NCBI GenBank assembly: GCA_016721765.1
Contig: JADKHO010000001.1
Span: 1 to 64,000 of the forward strand
DNA length: 64,000 bases
Source of the DNA: Bacteroidota bacterium
GTDB lineage: Bacteria; Bacteroidota; Bacteroidia; UBA4408
Direction: 5' to 3'
Shown here: positions 53,892 through 62,752 of the stretch, in pieces
Position numbering within the stretch: position 1 is the stretch's first letter
Layout of the letters: each line of letters begins with the position of its first letter
Notes under the pieces: generated by a model
What the model saw: only the letters and a program-made list of their open reading frames with translations
Told to the model about the DNA's origin: nothing
Database searches by the model: none
Translations under genes and position numbers: made by a program

Positions 53892-56543
53892 GTGAAAACA
53901 AGTGTAAGAATTTCTTTTTTAGTACTTTTCATTTTGTTTTGTAATTCCAAAGCAAAAGGGCAACTCAATTATAGCTTTATTGCCTCGTCTCTTGGCTCTT
54001 ATACCTACAACAACGCACCCACCCAAATTATGGGTCCGCTGGTGGATGAAGCTTTGTCTGCGCCTGTTCCAATTGGGTTTACATTTGTGTATGGTGGAAC
54101 AAATTATACGCAATTAAGAGTTTCTTCTAACGGTTGGATGACGTTTGATTTAGCAAATACTTTAACTTATCCACTCAACGATTTATCAAGTGCTCCTGTG
54201 CGTACTGTGTTAGCGCCACTATGGGACGATTTGAGAACCAGCACCATTGGAAATGTAAATTATCAGTTGGTTCCAGATCCAAATGCAGTGGGCAAGAATA
54301 TTTTTTCGCTCGAGTGGAAATTGATGAATTGGAACCATACCTCCAATCAAGATGTTATTTCGATGCAAGTAAAACTTTATGAAAATGGAAATTATATCGA
54401 GTTTATCTATCGGTCTGAAGGATTTAATCCCATTAAAGGATCAGCATCTATAGGTATTAGCGGGTCGTGTCTCGAAGATTACTATGCCCTCGATGATGTT
54501 AGTCTTAATCCAATTGTTTTAAAAACAAATGAAAATAATTTAATTGATATAAAGCCTCAATCCGCTCAAGTTTACACATTTTCACCAATTGTAAACATGC
54601 TTCCAACCAACGACTTGTGTGCCAGCGCAAGAGTTATTCCTTACAATATTGCTTTTTGTACCACTACTTCCGGAACTTTAATTGGTGCTACAGCAACAGG
54701 TAGCCCCGCTGCACCTGCTTGTTGGTCGCCGGCAAGCAGCGAAAACGATGTGTGGTATTTTGTAACAAAACCTGCAGGGCAAACTACAATGTTGGTGAGT
54801 GTCGATAATATTGTTTCCAGCTGTAGTCCATTTTCCACTGAATTAGCTGTTTACAGTGGAACCTGTGCTGCTCTTTCGCTCGTTGGTTGTGCCTCCACCG
54901 GAGGAAATTTAAACACTCAAAATGCAGTACTAACTTTAGCAGGATTGCCAGCTGCTGCAACCGGTTATTACATCCGTGTGGAAGGTGATGCATTAACAAC
55001 CGGCAACTTTCAAATTTGCGTTAAATCTACTAACGATGAGTGCAATGGTGCTACGCTGTTGACGCCCAACTATACCTGTAACTATTTTTATACCACATCT
55101 GTTGGGTCCACGAATTCCACAACTACTCCGATTCCTACTATTGCATCAGGTTATTCAGCTTCTTCGCTCGATGTGTGGTTTAAATTTATTGCAACATCCA
55201 ATTACTTAATTGTGGACACCAAAGACTTAACCATGCTGGATGGAGCAATTGCAATCTACCGAGGAGCGGATTGCTTATCACTTGATGCGCTTACACCAAC
55301 CACTTTTCCCAATCCCAACCCTTTCGACGATAACCTCAGCAACAATGGTAAAATGCCTCGAATTGTAAGGAATGATTTTATTGTGGGAGTAACTTATTTT
55401 GTTCGGCTATGGGCCAATACTGTTCCCCTCTCCGGCACTTTTGGTATTTGTGTTTCGGAGCGAAAATACTGCTCCTTTAATGCAGCAGATACTTGCACCT
55501 TTGCACCCACCATTGGTTTAGGAACATTTTGCGGCGACAATACGCAATCAAGAATTACACAGGTTGCAAATCCATTATTTCCGGTTGATACCCAAGACCC
55601 TATTGCACCAATGTACTGCACTACTCCATTGAGCAGCAATCCTACAATAGACAATGTAGTGTATTATCGCTTTCTTACGAATGCTGCCGGAGGAAATGTT
55701 GTATTAAATGTTTACAACCAAGTATGCATGAAAGATTTTGGTTTACAAGTGGCACTCTTTAAACCTACTGTTCCTTGTGCAGGTGGTGCCAATTGGGGCA
55801 AAGCGCTTAGTCCGTGCTACAACTCATTAAAGGATTTATCGAACGATAAAGAATCGGACCCTAAACCCTTTTCACTAAGTTTTACAGCATTGCTCCCAAA
55901 CACATTTTACTATTTGCTTTTTGATGGATCGTCCATTGACAAATGTACATGGGACTTAACACTAACTGGGTCTGTAACACTTCCTATTGAATTACTTCAA
56001 TTTAAAGGGGTGAATAAAGGCGATTACAATTTAATTACTTGGACCACAAAGACAGAAATAAATAACGATTATTTTACGGTTGAACGCAGTTCAAATGCAC
56101 AAGACTTTGAGCCACTTTTTAGGATTAACGGTGGAGGAAATACAAACTATGAGATAAATTATTCCATTAAAGATTTTGATCCCATTGATGGCGTAAATTA
56201 TTATCGTTTGCGACAAACCGATTTTAATGGAGAATATCATTATTCAGATGTTATTTCGGTGAACTCCGAAAGTAACAATGTGCTTCAAATTACATCCGTA
56301 TTTCCCAACCCTGCCGAAAATTTAATCAACATCAATATTTTCGCGCAAAAGGAAATTACTGCCGAATTTTTGATTTATGATTTATATGGAAAAATGCTCA
56401 CCACAAAACAAATTCTATTACAAGAAGGTGAAAATAGCTTGCAACAAGAACTAAACGAATACACACCGGGGCTTTATTTTATAACGATTCAAGTACCACA
56501 AAAAAACAAACAGTACAATTCCAAATTCTTGAAAATGCGCTAA
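53892..56543 (+). CDS. Secreted protein with T9SS type A domain, surface or adhesive type
   Basis: The 883-residue protein starts with GTG and has a signal peptide (FLVLFILFCNSKAKGQ). The first domain at about 20-235 is a beta-sandwich seen in many Bacteroidota surface proteins (PIGFTFVYGGTNYTQLRVSS, NGWMTF, VLAPLWDDLRTS, SMQVKLYENGNYIEFIYRSE). Three jelly-roll-like repeats follow, each with a pattern such as NDLCASARVIPYN ... ENDVWYFVTKPAGQTTML; the second begins NDECNGATLLTPNY. A FN3-like region (LTGSVTLPIELLQFKGVNKG, NNDYFTVERSSNAQDFEPL) precedes the T9SS type A end (FPNPAENLININ ... YTPGLYFITIQVPQKN). No catalytic motif was seen. It is alone on its transcript. Confidence 0.85.
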   Translation: MKTSVRISFLVLFILFCNSKAKGQLNYSFIASSLGSYTYNNAPTQIMGPLVDEALSAPVPIGFTFVYGGTNYTQLRVSSNGWMTFDLANTLTYPLNDLSSAPVRTVLAPLWDDLRTSTIGNVNYQLVPDPNAVGKNIFSLEWKLMNWNHTSNQDVISMQVKLYENGNYIEFIYRSEGFNPIKGSASIGISGSCLEDYYALDDVSLNPIVLKTNENNLIDIKPQSAQVYTFSPIVNMLPTNDLCASARVIPYNIAFCTTTSGTLIGATATGSPAAPACWSPASSENDVWYFVTKPAGQTTMLVSVDNIVSSCSPFSTELAVYSGTCAALSLVGCASTGGNLNTQNAVLTLAGLPAAATGYYIRVEGDALTTGNFQICVKSTNDECNGATLLTPNYTCNYFYTTSVGSTNSTTTPIPTIASGYSASSLDVWFKFIATSNYLIVDTKDLTMLDGAIAIYRGADCLSLDALTPTTFPNPNPFDDNLSNNGKMPRIVRNDFIVGVTYFVRLWANTVPLSGTFGICVSERKYCSFNAADTCTFAPTIGLGTFCGDNTQSRITQVANPLFPVDTQDPIAPMYCTTPLSSNPTIDNVVYYRFLTNAAGGNVVLNVYNQVCMKDFGLQVALFKPTVPCAGGANWGKALSPCYNSLKDLSNDKESDPKPFSLSFTALLPNTFYYLLFDGSSIDKCTWDLTLTGSVTLPIELLQFKGVNKGDYNLITWTTKTEINNDYFTVERSSNAQDFEPLFRINGGGNTNYEINYSIKDFDPIDGVNYYRLRQTDFNGEYHYSDVISVNSESNNVLQITSVFPNPAENLININIFAQKEITAEFLIYDLYGKMLTTKQILLQEGENSLQQELNEYTPGLYFITIQVPQKNKQYNSKFLKMR

Positions 56544-56553
56544 GCGAAATTTA

Positions 56554-57279
56554 CTAATTCATGCCGCGCTCCTTTTTTACATGCTCATATGCAGCTTGCA
56601 CTTTTTGAAATTTCTCTTTCGCATCCTTTTGAATATCCTCGCCTAAGTGACTTACCTTATCGGGATGAAACTTTACAGCCATTCTTCGATACGCCTTTTT
56701 TACCTCTTCGTCTGTTGCCGTTTTTTCTATTTCAAGAATTTTATAATCGCTTTCTGCATCCCTAAAAAACATTGCTTTTAACGAATTAAAGTCGGCGGAA
56801 TTAACACCCAAATACCCGGCAATTTCGGCAATCACGTCTACTTCCCTTTTATGCACAGCTCCATCAGCTGAGGATACACCAAATAAAAAATGCACCAATT
56901 GCAAACGCGCTGCGTGCTCCATGTTTTGACGAATTTGTGTGCACACTTCCTTTACAGGAATATCTTGCTTCAACAGCTCACGAAGCACAAGCATTTGCTC
57001 TTGGGTGTGTGCTAGACCAAAGTTCTTTACAAAAAATTTCTTTACATATTCCAATTCAGCTTTTAATACCGCCCCATCCGCTTTCATCACAGCTGCAGCA
57101 AGCACAAGCAAACTTGCACTAAAATCACCCACTTGGGTAGAATTCTGAAAATTTCCGCTATTTACAACTACTTTTGTGTCGTCTAATACAGAACCTAATG
57201 CGAAGCCTATAATTGCTCCAATAGGCCCACCAACAGCCCATCCCAAACCGCCCCCCAACCATTTACCAAACTTTGCCAT
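56554..57279 (-). CDS. DjlA-like protein: glycine-zipper, TerB domain and J-domain
   Basis: From ATG at 57279 (MAKFGKWLGGGLGWAVGGP) the protein has 241 residues. The Gly-rich start WLGGGLGWAVGGPIGAIIGF looks like a membrane-inserting segment. A TerB-like helical domain follows at about 45-155 (LVLAAAVMKADGAVLKAELE, FLFGVSSADGAVHKREVDVI). The C-terminal J-domain (SDYKILEIEKTATDEEVKKA ... AVKFHPDKVSH) keeps the HPD tripeptide. It would recruit DnaK to the membrane, as DjlA does. The J-domain at the C-terminus behind TerB is the DjlA order. It converges on the preceding T9SS gene (10 bp apart). Confidence 0.85.
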   Translation of the reverse strand: MAKFGKWLGGGLGWAVGGPIGAIIGFALGSVLDDTKVVVNSGNFQNSTQVGDFSASLLVLAAAVMKADGAVLKAELEYVKKFFVKNFGLAHTQEQMLVLRELLKQDIPVKEVCTQIRQNMEHAARLQLVHFLFGVSSADGAVHKREVDVIAEIAGYLGVNSADFNSLKAMFFRDAESDYKILEIEKTATDEEVKKAYRRMAVKFHPDKVSHLGEDIQKDAKEKFQKVQAAYEHVKKERGMN

Positions 57280-57377
57280 AAATTGATATTTAATATTTTT
57301 GAGCTGCAAATTTTCTTACCTCATTAGATGTTGTTTTCCAAAACAGTAGTTCGAAAATTTGAATCTTTTTTACTCGT

Positions 57378-57920
57378 TCATTTACTCTTCGAATAGTTTT
57401 TTTGGTATTCTTCCCAAGCTATTTTTCCTTGATTATTCTCACCAAAATAAGTCAGTACCGGTAATAAACTTTCAGCCGACATATAGCCTGGTACTTGGCT
57501 CAACATATTCAGAGTTTCATCTAAATACACTAATGTAGGATATGAAAGTTTACCTCCTAAAAGCGCATTCGCCAACTCGTGTGTACTGCGTGATTTTGCC
57601 GGATCAGGATTTACAAATGTTCTACCATCAAACAAAATGGTATCTTTCATTTCGGCATCCATTCTAACGGCATAATAATGTTCATTCAAATAGCTAATAA
57701 TATCCTTTTCCTGATAAGTGGTTGCATCCAACTTCTTGCACCATCCGCACCATTCGGTATATAAATCCACAAAAATTTTCTTTGGAGCTGTTTTATTTAA
57801 TTCCACTGCCTCTTGAAAACTGAGCCAATGAATTGCAGCCCTGGAAACATCCCTTTTTTGTGCATAATTACTCCCATAAAATCCTACGAAAAGCAAGAAA
57901 CAAAACAAAAACCTATTCAT
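57378..57920 (-). CDS. Thioredoxin-fold protein, exported
   Basis: The 180-residue protein has a signal peptide (FLFCFLLFVGFYGSNYAQ). The thioredoxin-like fold has KIFVDLYTEWCGWCKKLD with the active CGWC pair, and the cis-Pro block SYPTLVYLDETLNML. An insertion (DPAKSRSTHELANALLGGKL) separates the halves, as in DUF255/thioredoxin_7-type proteins. It is likely a periplasmic thiol reductase or isomerase. Its ATG overlaps the stop of the NlpC/P60 gene by one base (TAATG), so the two are translationally coupled. Confidence 0.87.
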   Translation of the reverse strand: MNRFLFCFLLFVGFYGSNYAQKRDVSRAAIHWLSFQEAVELNKTAPKKIFVDLYTEWCGWCKKLDATTYQEKDIISYLNEHYYAVRMDAEMKDTILFDGRTFVNPDPAKSRSTHELANALLGGKLSYPTLVYLDETLNMLSQVPGYMSAESLLPVLTYFGENNQGKIAWEEYQKNYSKSK

Positions 57921-58696
57921 TACAAAATGCGTTTTATAAGTCGGAGTCGGTGTGAGTACTTTTGTATTTCTGCATTAAAAATACCTTCATGATCAATACT
58001 GTCGATGCGCACTTTTCCACTAGCATGAATAATTCTATTGTCTTTTAAAATTATACCAACATGAATAATTTTGCCATCTTCATTATCAAAAAATGCGAGA
58101 TCACCCTCTTCTGCTTCTTCCAAAAAACTGAGTGTTTCACCTTCTTCGGCCTGTTGAAAAGCATCCCTTCTTAATTTCATCCCATTCAACATAAACACCA
58201 TTTGAGTAAACCCTGAACAGTCAATGCCAAAAGGGTTTCTGCCTCCCCAGAGATAAGGCGCATTCAAATATAAAAAAGCATTTTCGATGAGGGCGGCACG
58301 CGATTTTAAAGTTGCCTTTTCGGTTGTCAAACCATCATAAGTATAGTGGCTTTTCTCAATTGAAAAAGTTTTATTCTTGTAATTTGGCAAGGTGCTTCCC
58401 AACAAAATGGGCAACATGTGAGCGCTGTTGCCGGATGAAATAACTTGAACCAATTCAAAAGAGTTTATAGTAGCGGCCTTTTCCAATTCCATATACGCAA
58501 CACCGGATAATGGCAGATATTGCTTTGATCCAATCCAACATTCATAGCCGTCCCAACTGATTTTTATTCGTATCCAGTTAGAACCTTCTTCCAAAATTTT
58601 AAAGCGCTCGCCAAACAAAAGTTGTGTCACCATCTCACTCCTGTCAGATGCTTCTGCTCTGCAAGGTACTACACTTAGGTTACAAATTCCGAACAT
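57920..58696 (-). CDS. NlpC/P60 cell-wall peptidase with SH3 domains
   Basis: The 258-residue protein starts with an SH3b-like region (FGICNLSVVPCRAEASDRSE, ISWDGYECWIGSKQYLPLSG) and ends in an NlpC/P60 (C40) domain. That domain shows PYLWGGRNPFGIDCSGFTQM with the catalytic Cys, EGDLAFFDNEDGKIIHVGII with His, and a final KDNRIIHASGKVRIDSIDHE. It cleaves peptide bonds in murein stem peptides. No signal peptide is visible in the first residues, so its location is unclear. It overlaps the thioredoxin-like gene by one base. An inverted-repeat cassette begins about 9 bp upstream of its start codon. Confidence 0.9.
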   Translation of the reverse strand: MFGICNLSVVPCRAEASDRSEMVTQLLFGERFKILEEGSNWIRIKISWDGYECWIGSKQYLPLSGVAYMELEKAATINSFELVQVISSGNSAHMLPILLGSTLPNYKNKTFSIEKSHYTYDGLTTEKATLKSRAALIENAFLYLNAPYLWGGRNPFGIDCSGFTQMVFMLNGMKLRRDAFQQAEEGETLSFLEEAEEGDLAFFDNEDGKIIHVGIILKDNRIIHASGKVRIDSIDHEGIFNAEIQKYSHRLRLIKRIL

Positions 58697-58704
58697 TCAA
58701 ATTA

Positions 58705-59249
58705 GTTTCTATTGTTTCTTGTTTCAATTGTTCCTTTAAAGTGCAAAAGCTTTAGGCAAAATAATCTCGTGTAAGGAGTGAAATGTTATAATTTGAATTT
58801 TAATCCTTTGATTTCCGATGAATTGAGATACTTAATAAAATTAGCTAATTTCTTACTTAACTCTTCGGATTGCTTTTTAACTGATTCAAACTGCTCTTGA
58901 GTTATATGATTCCGATCTATCGCACGGTATAATTGAGAAGGTACTTCACCACAGGAACCCTTTGCAATACTTAAAAATTGTCGAAATTCAGTTTTGCCGT
59001 CGCGTTCAAAGCCTTCAGCGATATTATCCATTATTGAACCTGATGCACCATTAATTTGTCCTCTTAATTTATAATCCTTTTCAAAACTTACAGACTCTGT
59101 CAAAATATAAACTTCATTACAAAGAAGCCTAGCTAATCGCCAAACTTCCAAGTCTTCAAACTTAACAACCGTTGCCATAATAATTTATTTGTAAACCCAC
59201 ATTCAAATCGCTTGCATTATTCTATAACTTGAAACAAGAAACAAGAAAC
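58705..59249. repeat. Inverted repeats flanking the four-helix-bundle gene (possible small mobile cassette)
   Basis: A GAAACAAGAAACAA word is found on the minus strand at the left (58705-58725) and on the plus strand at the right (59231-59249, as GAAACAAGAAACAAGAAAC). The inverted copies enclose 545 bp that hold just one gene. Similar GAAAC words continue to 59270. No target duplication was recognised. Confidence 0.5.
58786..59178 (-). CDS. Four-helix-bundle protein (23S rRNA intervening-sequence protein family)
   Basis: The 130-residue protein has the family core: FEDLEVWRLARLLCNEVYIL, DYKLRGQINGASGSIMDNIA, EGFERDGKTEFRQFLSIAKG, SCGEVPSQLYRAI. It is the S23/IVS family, found within 23S rRNA intervening sequences of some bacteria and as the Avd accessory protein of diversity-generating retroelements. 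No 23S rRNA gene, reverse transcriptase or template repeat is nearby, so it belongs to the standalone forms frequent in Bacteroidota. It is flanked by inverted GAAACAAGAAAC repeats. Confidence 0.9.
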   Translation of the reverse strand: MATVVKFEDLEVWRLARLLCNEVYILTESVSFEKDYKLRGQINGASGSIMDNIAEGFERDGKTEFRQFLSIAKGSCGEVPSQLYRAIDRNHITQEQFESVKKQSEELSKKLANFIKYLNSSEIKGLKFKL

Positions 59250-59272
59250 CTGTAACATGAAACTTGAAACTT

Positions 59273-60451
59273 TTAAATAGCTTCAATCACCATTGCGCTG
59301 GCTCCTCCTCCACCGTTGCATATTCCGGCGGCACCGTATTTTGCATTGTTTTGTTTGAGTACATGAATTAGTGTAACAATAATTCGTGCACCGGAGCATC
59401 CTAGCGGATGTCCCAATGAAACTGCACCACCGTTCACGTTCACGCGTGATACATCTAATCCCATTTCTTTATTGTTTGCCAACGATACGGCAGCAAAAGC
59501 TTCATTTATTTCGTAAAACGAAATGTCACTTTGTTTTAATCCTGCCTTTTGAATGGCTTTTGGAATCGCTTTGGATGGTGCGGTAGTAAACCACTCTGGT
59601 GCTTGAGCTGCATCTGCAAATCCGCGAATGATGGCAATTGGCTTAATCCCCAATTGTTCCGCCTTTTCTTTGCTCATCAATACCAAAGCAGCAGCACCAT
59701 CGTTCATGGTTGAAGCATTGGCAGCCGTAACTGTGCCATCCTTTTGAAAGACAGGCTTTAACTCCGGTATCTTTTCAAATTTTACGTTTTTATATTCCTC
59801 ATCGTGTATCACCATTAATGGATCTCCTTTACGTTGAGGAATTTCAACACCGATAACTTCTTCTTTAAAATTACCTTTCGCCCACGCTGCTGCTGAGCGC
59901 TTATAAGATTCAATTGCATATGCATCTTGCTCTTCGCGGCTTAACTTGCATTCTTTTGCACACAATTCTGCTGCGTTCCCCATTGGATAGTTGTGGTAAA
60001 CATCGGTAAGTCCATCCTTTGCCAAACCATCAATTAAGCTGGCATTACCATACTTATTTCCCCAACGCAACGAATCCGAATAAAAAGGTACCTGACTCAT
60101 GCTTTCCATACCACCTGCAACAACAATATCGTTATCGCCCAACATAATGGATTGTGCGCCCAACATGATGGCTTTCATTCCTGAAGCACACACCTTGTTC
60201 ACAGTGGTACAAATTACAGTATTGGATAAACCGGCAAAAATAGCTGCCTGTCGAGCCGGTGCTTGCCCAACATTTGCTTGCAACACATTTCCCATAAATA
60301 CTTCTGTAACATCTTCGGGCTTAATTCCGGCCTTTGTAACTGCGCCTTTTATAGCTGCTGCACCTAATCGTGTTGCCGATACACTTGCTAAACTACCACC
60401 AAAGCTTCCCATTGGCGTTCTTACTGCAGAAACGATATAAACTTCTTTCAT
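59273..60451 (-). CDS. Acetyl-CoA C-acetyltransferase (thiolase)
   Basis: The 392-residue protein has all thiolase motifs: the nucleophile Cys in TTVNKVCASGMKAIMLGAQS (about 88), YEINEAFAAVSLANN with His region, VNGGAVSLGHPLGCSGARI with the catalytic His, and CNGGGGASAMVIE with the second Cys. It condenses or cleaves acetyl-CoA units in acetoacetyl-CoA or fatty-acid metabolism. The nearby paaZ could share a ring-cleavage or beta-oxidation context, but is on the other strand and 2 kb away. Confidence 0.95.
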   Translation of the reverse strand: MKEVYIVSAVRTPMGSFGGSLASVSATRLGAAAIKGAVTKAGIKPEDVTEVFMGNVLQANVGQAPARQAAIFAGLSNTVICTTVNKVCASGMKAIMLGAQSIMLGDNDIVVAGGMESMSQVPFYSDSLRWGNKYGNASLIDGLAKDGLTDVYHNYPMGNAAELCAKECKLSREEQDAYAIESYKRSAAAWAKGNFKEEVIGVEIPQRKGDPLMVIHDEEYKNVKFEKIPELKPVFQKDGTVTAANASTMNDGAAALVLMSKEKAEQLGIKPIAIIRGFADAAQAPEWFTTAPSKAIPKAIQKAGLKQSDISFYEINEAFAAVSLANNKEMGLDVSRVNVNGGAVSLGHPLGCSGARIIVTLIHVLKQNNAKYGAAGICNGGGGASAMVIEAI

Positions 60452-60627
60452 ACTGTTATATTGAGATTATTTTTTAATTGATACGAATTAATTTGCGTTG
60501 ATTGCACTATTTTTTTCCCGGAAAGGATTGACCTTAACAGAATTTTTTGTAAATATAAATAAAAGCAGAGAATGCCTATTTGGCTTACCAAAAATTAACT
60601 AATTTCGTCAGAATTTTATTAAGCAAT

Positions 60628-62688
60628 ATGAAGAAAATACTTTCCTTTTTTCGCGACAGACATGCCGATTTATATAAGGTTTTTCTGGTGCTAATAAGTA
60701 TTTCTTTTATCGTTTACCTCTTCCCAAAAGAAGGAAAATTCAAATACGAATTTCAAAAAGGAAAACCTTGGTTACACGAAGATTTAATTGCTCCTTTCGA
60801 CTTTGCAATCAATAAACTTCCCGAAGAAGTTGCAGCAGAACAAAATGAAATCATTAAAAATTTTAAACCCTATTTTAAACTCGACAGCAGCGTTTTCCCG
60901 CAAATAGTAACTGATTATCCAACTGAATTTGAACAACGTTGGAGCAAATTAAAAAACCCTAAAACTAGCCAAAGGGTTAATTACACAGCAGGTACAGAAT
61001 TGTTGAATGAAATTTATCAAAATGGGGTTATCAAACTCAACGACCTCATAGAGCACAAACCGGGTGATTTTTCAATTTTTGTTTTAGAAAATAATTTGGC
61101 GAATGAAGTGGAACTAAAAAACCTTTTTAGTATTCAATCTGCCTACAACTATGCACAAAAATCGCTCGAAAAAAGAAATGATGTTGATAGAGAACTTATT
61201 CTTTCCTTGCTAGAAGATTTATTGAAGCAAAATATTTTTTACGACCAAAAAACGAGTCTTAAAGTAAAAAAAGACTTGTTCGATAATATTTCACTTATAC
61301 GTGATATGAATCAGAGAGGCCAACGCATCATTTCAAGAGGCGATATGGTCGACAATGAAAAATTCAACATCCTTAATTCTTTAAAAGCAGAGTACCTCTC
61401 ACAATTAGGAGCCAACTCTAATTTTTATTTTATTCTATCCGGTCAATTTATTTTAGTTGGAATATGTCTGTTGATGTTATTCATCTTTTTCTACCTCTTT
61501 CGAAAAGATATTTTTGAAGACAATCACCGCATGACGTTCATAATGCTAATGGTTTGCTTGATGGTGCTCATGGCTTCACTTGCAACGCGCTTTAGCATCT
61601 TTAGTATCTACCTGCTTCCATTTTGTATTCTTCCGGTAATGGCGCGTACTTTTTTTGATACGCGTGTGGCGATGTTTACGCACCTAGCTACCTGTCTCAT
61701 TATTGGACTGCATGCACCCAATCCCTTTGAATTTGTTTTTATTCAACTCATTGGTGGAATATTTGCCATTTTTAGCATTATCAATTTGAGAAAACGAGCG
61801 CAATTGTTTTTCTCGGTGGTAATTATTTTCATGGCCTACACGCTTTCTTATGTGGGGATTTCAGTCATTCAAGAAGGAAAATTTACAAGTATTGATTGGA
61901 CTATCATCGCATGGTTTGGAGCAAGTGCAGGCCTAACCTTATTTTCCTATCCTTTAATCTATTTGTTCGAAAAATTGTTCGGTTTTATCTCGGATGTATC
62001 CTTGATGGAATTGGCGGATATTAATTCTCCACTATTACGCGAATTGGCTTTGCGTGCTCCCGGTACCTTTCAACATTCACTGCAAGTAGCAAATTTGGCC
62101 GAAGAAGCTATTCTGGCTGTTGGTGGGTCCTCCCTTTTGGTGCGTACCGGAGCACTTTATCATGACATTGGCAAAATGGAAATGCCCATGTATTTTATCG
62201 AAAATCAATATACCGGCGTTAATCCGCACGATGAATTAAGTTTTGAAGACAGTGCTAAAATCATTACCGGCCATGTGCATAAAGGCATTGAAATCGCCAA
62301 AAAAAATAATCTTCCCGATGCATTGATAGATTTTATTCGCACGCATCACGGTACCACCAAAGCACAATATTTTTATGTTTCTTTTTTAAAAAATTTCCCG
62401 GGGCAAGAAGTGGATGAATCGATATTTCAATATCCCGGTCCTATTCCGTTTAGTAAAGAAACAGCTGTTTTAATGATGGCCGATTCAGTAGAAGCTGCCT
62501 CCCGAAGTTTAAAAAAATACGATGCTGAAATCATTGGCGAATTGGTTGAAAAAGTAATCGATCGTCAAATCGAACAACAACAATTCTTAAATGCAGATAT
62601 CACCTTCAAAAATATCAATTCCATAAAAAAGATATTCAAGAAAAAATTATTGAATATTCATCATTTGCGGATTGAGTATCCAAAGTGA
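60628..62688 (+). CDS. pgpH: 7TM-HD phosphohydrolase, PgpH-like
   Basis: From ATG at 60628 the protein has 686 residues. This start is preferred because an earlier TTG at 60580 has no support. After the first helix (VFLVLISISFIVYLF) comes an extracytoplasmic 7TMR-HD domain (about 45-265), then six to seven membrane helices (FYFILSGQFILVGICLLMLF, VIIFMAYTLSYVGISVI) and an HD domain (about 465-680) with HSLQVANLAEEAI, LYHDIGKMEMP and HHGTTKAQYF. In Listeria PgpH is a c-di-AMP phosphodiesterase, which the same architecture suggests here. A cyclase is not in the window. Confidence 0.9.
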   Translation: MKKILSFFRDRHADLYKVFLVLISISFIVYLFPKEGKFKYEFQKGKPWLHEDLIAPFDFAINKLPEEVAAEQNEIIKNFKPYFKLDSSVFPQIVTDYPTEFEQRWSKLKNPKTSQRVNYTAGTELLNEIYQNGVIKLNDLIEHKPGDFSIFVLENNLANEVELKNLFSIQSAYNYAQKSLEKRNDVDRELILSLLEDLLKQNIFYDQKTSLKVKKDLFDNISLIRDMNQRGQRIISRGDMVDNEKFNILNSLKAEYLSQLGANSNFYFILSGQFILVGICLLMLFIFFYLFRKDIFEDNHRMTFIMLMVCLMVLMASLATRFSIFSIYLLPFCILPVMARTFFDTRVAMFTHLATCLIIGLHAPNPFEFVFIQLIGGIFAIFSIINLRKRAQLFFSVVIIFMAYTLSYVGISVIQEGKFTSIDWTIIAWFGASAGLTLFSYPLIYLFEKLFGFISDVSLMELADINSPLLRELALRAPGTFQHSLQVANLAEEAILAVGGSSLLVRTGALYHDIGKMEMPMYFIENQYTGVNPHDELSFEDSAKIITGHVHKGIEIAKKNNLPDALIDFIRTHHGTTKAQYFYVSFLKNFPGQEVDESIFQYPGPIPFSKETAVLMMADSVEAASRSLKKYDAEIIGELVEKVIDRQIEQQQFLNADITFKNINSIKKIFKKKLLNIHHLRIEYPK

Positions 62689-62752
62689 TAGACATTTCAA
62701 ATTGACACAAATTCAGCAACAAAAAATTCACTAATTCAATACCTCCTTACGA

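Noticed and set aside
58786..59178. Four-helix-bundle protein as Avd of a diversity-generating retroelement
   Set aside because: No reverse transcriptase or template/variable repeat is present in the window.
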